This document shows, in pieces, positions 22,418-26,050 of a stretch of DNA of 26,050 nucleotides. The translations under genes were made by a program, and so were the position numbers. Where the stretch lies: positions 1-26,050 of the forward strand of contig JANMRB010000263.1 in assembly GCA_031370825.1 (NCBI GenBank), written 5' to 3'. The DNA comes from JAENVT01 sp031370825. GTDB taxonomy: Bacteria; Actinomycetota; Acidimicrobiia; Acidimicrobiales; Ilumatobacteraceae. The notes below the pieces were generated by a model. It saw nothing but the letters and a program-made list of their open reading frames with translations, did not search any database and was not told where the DNA came from. Every line of letters begins with the position of its first letter. Positions within the stretch are counted from its first letter, which is position 1.

Positions 22418-23104
22418 ATGAGCGCCCGAGTCTTGATCGCCGACGATGATCGGGCCATTCGTGACGCCCTGACCCGAGCCCTCGGACTCGAGGGCTACGA
22501 CGTCGTCCAGGCGAGCGATGGAAACACGGCGTTGTCGCTGATCGAGTCGGCCCAACCCGATGTCGCCATACTCGACGTGATGATGCCCAACATCGACGGT
22601 CTGACCGTCTGCCGGGTGCTGCGCGCCGAACGCAATCGGCTACCGGTGCTGATGCTGACCGCTCGCACCGAGACCCCCGACAGGGTGGCTGGTCTCGACG
22701 CCGGCGCCGACGACTACCTGGCCAAGCCGTTCGATCTCGACGAGTTGCTTGCCAGGTTGCGGGCGTTGCTGAGGCGAACCAAGCGCGACGACAACAGCGA
22801 CAGCGACGCGGTGCAGCTCGTCGACCTGCGATTGGATCCCACCTCACGGCGGGTGTGGCGCGGCGAGCGCGAGATCGAGCTCTCCAAGACGGAGTTCGAT
22901 CTGCTCGAGCTGTTGTTGCGAAATCAGGGGATCGTGCTGGATCACTCGACGATCTATGACCGCATCTGGGGCTACGACTTCGGCCCCGACAGCAAGAACC
23001 TTGCGGTGTACATCTCGTACCTCCGGCGCAAGTTGGAGCTCCCGGGCGAGCTCAAGGTCATCCACACCGTGCGTGGTGTGGGGTACTCGGCACGGTCGTC
23101 GTGA
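22418..23104 (+). CDS. OmpR/PhoB-family response regulator (MprA-like)
   Basis: A 228-residue DNA-binding regulator. Receiver domain about 1-115 with acidic pocket Asp9-Asp11 (IADDD), phosphoacceptor Asp53 in VAILDVMMPN, Thr81 and Lys103 (YLAKPF); winged-helix output domain about 130-226 (LSKTEFDLLELLLRNQG, then SKNLAVYISYLRRKLE and HTVRGVGYS). A GTG at 22412 is an alternative start two codons earlier. The stop overlaps the kinase start (GTGA at 23101-23104), giving a classic coupled regulator-sensor pair. The sequence most resembles the MprA/TcrA type of actinobacteria, which answers envelope stress, but the signal here is unknown. Confidence 0.95.
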   Translation: MSARVLIADDDRAIRDALTRALGLEGYDVVQASDGNTALSLIESAQPDVAILDVMMPNIDGLTVCRVLRAERNRLPVLMLTARTETPDRVAGLDAGADDYLAKPFDLDELLARLRALLRRTKRDDNSDSDAVQLVDLRLDPTSRRVWRGEREIELSKTEFDLLELLLRNQGIVLDHSTIYDRIWGYDFGPDSKNLAVYISYLRRKLELPGELKVIHTVRGVGYSARSS

Positions 23105-24525
23105 GCCTCCGACTCAAGATCGTGCTGGCTCTCGTACTGTTGGCGACCTGCGCGACCGCTGCAGTCGGCGTCTCGTCGTACGTCAGCACGCGCCACGAAT
23201 TGAACGAAGTGGTCGATCGCTCGTTGCGAGATGCTGCCGCCAATCCCGGCCAGTTGGCGCGCTACTTCGGCCGTGGTCCGGGGCTCGGGGCGTTTCCAGG
23301 ACCTGGCGGACCGACTGATACTGACCACGACGGCGACACAGCTCCGCCTCGCGTGTTCGACTCGGTTCTCGCCCAAGTCGTCGCCGGGGACGGCACCATC
23401 GTGCGATCGCCCCAATCTGGCGCACTGCCGGTCGATGATTCCGATCTCGCTGTCGCCAGCGGCTCGTTCTCGGGGTCCAGCCAGCCCCGTGACGTGACGA
23501 TCGATGGCGAGGCGTTCCGGATGCTGACCGTGCCGATCCAGGGTGGCGGTGCGGTGCAGATCGCTCGCTCCGCACGCGAGACCGAACGGGCATTGCACGT
23601 CATCCGTCTGCGGACGTTGCTGTCCGTCGCATTCGTCATCGCGGCTGCGGCGATCGCAGGTTGGCTGATCGGTCGTCAGGTCACGCGTCGCCTCGTACGC
23701 CTCACTCAGGCGGCTGACGATGTCGCCAGCACCGGCCGCCTCGACGTGGAGGTGCCGGTCGGCGGCTCCGACGAGACCGGGCGGCTTGGCATGGCGCTCA
23801 ATGGGATGCTCGGCGCACTTGCCCGCAGCAGAGATCAACAACACCAACTGGTTCAAGACGCAGGGCACGAGCTGCGCACACCGTTGACGAGCCTACGAAC
23901 CAACGTCGCGGTGCTTCGCCGTCTCGACAACCTTGCTCCCGAAGCACGTCAGCAGCTGGTCGACGATCTCGACAGCGAGACCAGGGAGTTGACCTCACTC
24001 GTCAACGAGCTTGTCGAGTTGGCCACGGATCGGCGCGACGACGAGCCCACACAGGAATGCGATCTGACCTCGCTGTCCGAGCTCGCGGCGGCACGGGTTC
24101 GAAGGCGAACCGGGCGGGCGATCTCGGTGGTCGGCGACGGGTCGTTGGTCTCGTGCCGACCCGCTGCGATCGACCGAGCCGTCCTCAACCTCATCGACAA
24201 CGCAGCCAAGTTCAGCCCTGTCGGATCGGACGACACGAGCCTGATCGAGGTCGAGGTCGAGGGCGGCCGGTTGGCGGTCAGCGATCGCGGTCCTGGAATA
24301 CCCACCGAGGATCTGCCGCACATCTTCGATCGCTTTTACCGCTCTGTCGCCTCGCGCAGCCTGCCAGGGTCCGGCCTCGGCTTGGCGATCGTCCGCGACA
24401 TCGTCGAATCCCACGGTGGCACCGTGTTCGCCGAATCGCGGCGCGGCGGTGGCAGTACCGTCGGCTTCACCCTGCCAACCATTCCGGCACCATCATCGGC
24501 ACCCCGCAGCGAGGTGTCGGTATAG
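23101..24525 (+). CDS. Sensor histidine kinase (MprB-like)
   Basis: A 474-residue membrane sensor. First helix about 6-27, outside domain about 28-168, second helix about 170-192, HAMP linker about 192-245, then the H-box DAGHELRTPLTSLRTN with His256 as phosphate acceptor, and the ATPase domain with N-box NLIDNAAKFS, G1 DRGPGIP, F-box IFDRFYRS and G2 GSGLGLAIV. The H-box is identical in form to MprB kinases. The outside domain carries an unusual GRGPGLGAFPGPGGP stretch followed by TDTDHDGD, similar in composition to the secreted protein encoded two genes upstream. GTG start at 23101 overlaps the regulator stop. Confidence 0.94.
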   Translation: MSLRLKIVLALVLLATCATAAVGVSSYVSTRHELNEVVDRSLRDAAANPGQLARYFGRGPGLGAFPGPGGPTDTDHDGDTAPPRVFDSVLAQVVAGDGTIVRSPQSGALPVDDSDLAVASGSFSGSSQPRDVTIDGEAFRMLTVPIQGGGAVQIARSARETERALHVIRLRTLLSVAFVIAAAAIAGWLIGRQVTRRLVRLTQAADDVASTGRLDVEVPVGGSDETGRLGMALNGMLGALARSRDQQHQLVQDAGHELRTPLTSLRTNVAVLRRLDNLAPEARQQLVDDLDSETRELTSLVNELVELATDRRDDEPTQECDLTSLSELAAARVRRRTGRAISVVGDGSLVSCRPAAIDRAVLNLIDNAAKFSPVGSDDTSLIEVEVEGGRLAVSDRGPGIPTEDLPHIFDRFYRSVASRSLPGSGLGLAIVRDIVESHGGTVFAESRRGGGSTVGFTLPTIPAPSSAPRSEVSV

Positions 24526-24567
24526 CGTCCAGGCGATGAATCCACCCACCACACATGATGGCGGACG

Positions 24568-25488
24568 ATGATCATCGTCGGTGGCGAGGCACTGGTCGAT
24601 CTGGTCGTCGATCCCGACGGTGCGGTCGCAGCCAAACTGGGCGGCGGCCCGTTCAACAGTGCCAGGACGGTCGGCCGGCTGGGAAGTGACGTCGCGTTTC
24701 TCGGCGCACTGTCGCGAGACCGATTCGGGACGCTTCTGCACAACCAGTTGCTCGCCGATCACGTCGATGATTCGTTGGTGCAGTTCACGGAACTACCGAC
24801 CACGTTGGCCTCTGCCGAGCTCGACGAGCGTGGCGCGGCGAGCTATCGGTTCTACATCTCCGATACCGCCGCACCGAACCTCTACCCGCTGCCCTTCCCC
24901 GAACCGGTGTCCATCCTGCACGTCGGCACGCTCGGTCTCGTGCTGGAGCCCATGGCTTCGACGCTCGAGGCGATCGTCAGGGACATCAGTGACGACATCC
25001 TCGTCCTGCTCGATCCGAACTGCCGGCCACGGGTCACCCCTGATCGCGTCGGCTACCTGGCCCGACTCGGGCGGATGTTGCGGCGCGCCGACGTCGTGAA
25101 GGTCAGCACCGACGATCTCGACTTCATCGCACCCGACGACCACCCGGCAGGGATACGCGACCTGCTGGAGGGCGGAGCCAGCTTGGTTCTGCACACGGAT
25201 GGCGGACGGAGCGTGCAAGTTCATTGGCCGGCGGGCGAACCGGCGATTGTTCCAGTGCCGGCGGTCGAGGTCGTCGACACCATCGGAGCCGGAGACTCGT
25301 TTGGCGGCGCCTTCGCGGCCTGGTGGGATCAAGCCGGTCTCGGTCGTGACGACCTCGGAGACCGCGACGCGGTGCGCAGTGCGGTCGAAGCCGCGGTCGA
25401 GGTTTCTGCGGTCAACTGTTGCCGAGTCGGTGCTCAACCGCCACACCGCGACGAGCTCGGCGAGAAGTGGCGGCCCGCGCGACCGTGA
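24568..25488 (+). CDS. PfkB-family carbohydrate kinase (fructokinase-like)
   Basis: A 306-residue ribokinase-fold sugar kinase, cytoplasmic, transferring phosphate from ATP to a sugar. Seen: N-terminal IVGGEALVDLV, the sugar-binding LGGGPFNSARTVGRLG (about 24-39), and the catalytic DTIGAGDSFGGAF (about 237-249) with Asp243 as base. The best guess is fructokinase, but ribo-, gluco- or other sugar kinases of this family cannot be excluded. ATG start at 24568, 42 bases after the histidine kinase. Its stop shares one base with the next start (TGATG, 25486-25490), so the two kinases are likely co-translated and part of one sugar pathway. Confidence 0.92.
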   Translation: MIIVGGEALVDLVVDPDGAVAAKLGGGPFNSARTVGRLGSDVAFLGALSRDRFGTLLHNQLLADHVDDSLVQFTELPTTLASAELDERGAASYRFYISDTAAPNLYPLPFPEPVSILHVGTLGLVLEPMASTLEAIVRDISDDILVLLDPNCRPRVTPDRVGYLARLGRMLRRADVVKVSTDDLDFIAPDDHPAGIRDLLEGGASLVLHTDGGRSVQVHWPAGEPAIVPVPAVEVVDTIGAGDSFGGAFAAWWDQAGLGRDDLGDRDAVRSAVEAAVEVSAVNCCRVGAQPPHRDELGEKWRPARP

Positions 25489-26050
25489 TGGAACTGACGG
25501 TCGATGAAGCGGTTCATCGTGCGGCAACGTTGGCGCGCCGCGGTCGTACTCTGCTCGGCATCGCCGGGTGCCCGGGTGCCGGGAAGTCGACCTTGTCGTC
25601 AGCGCTTGTCTCGGCCGTGCGATCGAGCGTGGTGATACCGATGGATGGGTTCCACCTGGCCAACGACGAGCTGACACGGCTCGGCCGGCGCGACCGCAAG
25701 GGTGCCCCCGACACGTTCGACACCGACGCATACGTCGCGCTGCTCGGACGGATTCGACGTCAGACCGTTGATGAAGTCGTCACGGCGCCGCGGTACGACC
25801 GTGCAGCGAGCGCATCGGTTCCTGATGCGATCACCGTCGAACCCGATGTGTCGTTGGTGATCACGGAAGGCAACTACCTACTGCTGGACCGTGCGCCGTG
25901 GGATGCAGTGAGACCGTCGCTCGACGAGGTCTGGTTCGTGGACGTCGACAGCGCTGTGCGCGTGCCGCGGCTCATCGACCGGCACATCGAGTTCGGCAAG
26001 TCCCCCGAGGAGGCGCGGGAATGGGTGATGCGGTCCGACGAGGCAAACGC
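25488..26050 (+). CDS. P-loop kinase of the uridine kinase/PanK-like family, 3'-truncated by window edge
   Basis: The first 187 codons of a kinase that continues past the window end. Motifs: P-loop GIAGCPGAGKST (24-35), base and sugar-binding MDGFHLANDEL (52-62), KGAPDTFD (71-78), YDRAAS, EGNYLLL (127-133) and the lid RLIDRHIEFGKSPEEA. This set is typical of the COG1072-like nucleoside/sugar kinase group that includes the putative fructose-transport kinase FrcK and E. coli YggC, which lie in sugar-uptake operons. The one-base overlap with the PfkB gene supports a shared sugar pathway. Exact substrate unknown. ATG start at 25488 gives a natural N-terminus (MELTVDEAVHRAATLAR). Confidence 0.9.
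   Translation, partial: MELTVDEAVHRAATLARRGRTLLGIAGCPGAGKSTLSSALVSAVRSSVVIPMDGFHLANDELTRLGRRDRKGAPDTFDTDAYVALLGRIRRQTVDEVVTAPRYDRAASASVPDAITVEPDVSLVITEGNYLLLDRAPWDAVRPSLDEVWFVDVDSAVRVPRLIDRHIEFGKSPEEAREWVMRSDEAN

Noticed and set aside
1..26050. Search for CRISPR arrays, tRNA/rRNA genes, IS elements, prophage or integrase
   Set aside because: No regularly spaced repeats, no cloverleaf-like sequences noticed and no transposase or integrase motifs in any plausible frame.

Overview
The window is gene-dense, GC-rich bacterial chromosome with frequent GTG starts, many ATGA or GTGA stop/start overlaps and almost no spacer DNA. A convincing mycothione reductase (20.1-21.5 kb) means mycothiol is used, which points to an actinobacterium. 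The gene style (fused actinobacterial-type tyrosine kinase, MprAB-like two-component pair, LytR_C protein, Thr/Pro-rich secreted linkers) fits a deep-branching member, possibly Acidimicrobiia/Ilumatobacter-like; that last step is a guess from gene style, not a search result.

Layout. (1) 1-4471: end of a histidine-utilisation operon, hutU (5' end outside) - peptide-deformylase paralogue - hutF - hutI, all tightly packed or overlapping. This is the deiminase route of histidine breakdown. No N-formylglutamate deformylase (hutG) is visible, but a deformylase-family gene sits exactly where one is needed. (2) 4480-6850: an ECF sigma factor overlapping a one-pass membrane protein with a large outside domain; the pair is flanked on both sides by copies of the same palindromic intergenic repeat. 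(3) 7029-9069: a LigB-type extradiol (DOPA-type) dioxygenase, then an ORC/CDC6-like AAA ATPase behind a short AT-rich leader with a perfect dyad. (4) 9118-15097: envelope-glycan region. On the minus strand lie fcl (GDP-fucose synthase), an MFS exporter and an HPr-kinase-like protein; divergently on the plus strand lie a LytR_C-domain protein, a fused Wzz/BY-kinase and a histidine phosphatase. (5) 15123-18202, minus strand: an ABC exporter coupled to an aminoglycoside-phosphotransferase-fold kinase. (6) 18302-20067, minus strand: a gamma-butyrobetaine-hydroxylase-like dioxygenase coupled to a nine-cysteine protein of unknown function, divergent from mycothione reductase. (7) 21618-24525: secreted Gly-rich protein, OmpR-type regulator and MprB-like histidine kinase. 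(8) 24568-end: PfkB sugar kinase overlapping a P-loop sugar/nucleoside kinase that runs out of the window.

The most interesting leads are the deformylase inside the hut operon (possible non-orthologous HutG), the Asp-to-Asn change at a normally metal-binding position in HutI, the 5'-3' paired palindromic repeats around the sigma-factor pair, the kinase stop-codon hairpin in front of the phosphatase, the duplicated N-lobe of the APH-like kinase, and the cysteine-rich partner of the dioxygenase. No tRNA, rRNA, CRISPR array, IS element or prophage was seen.
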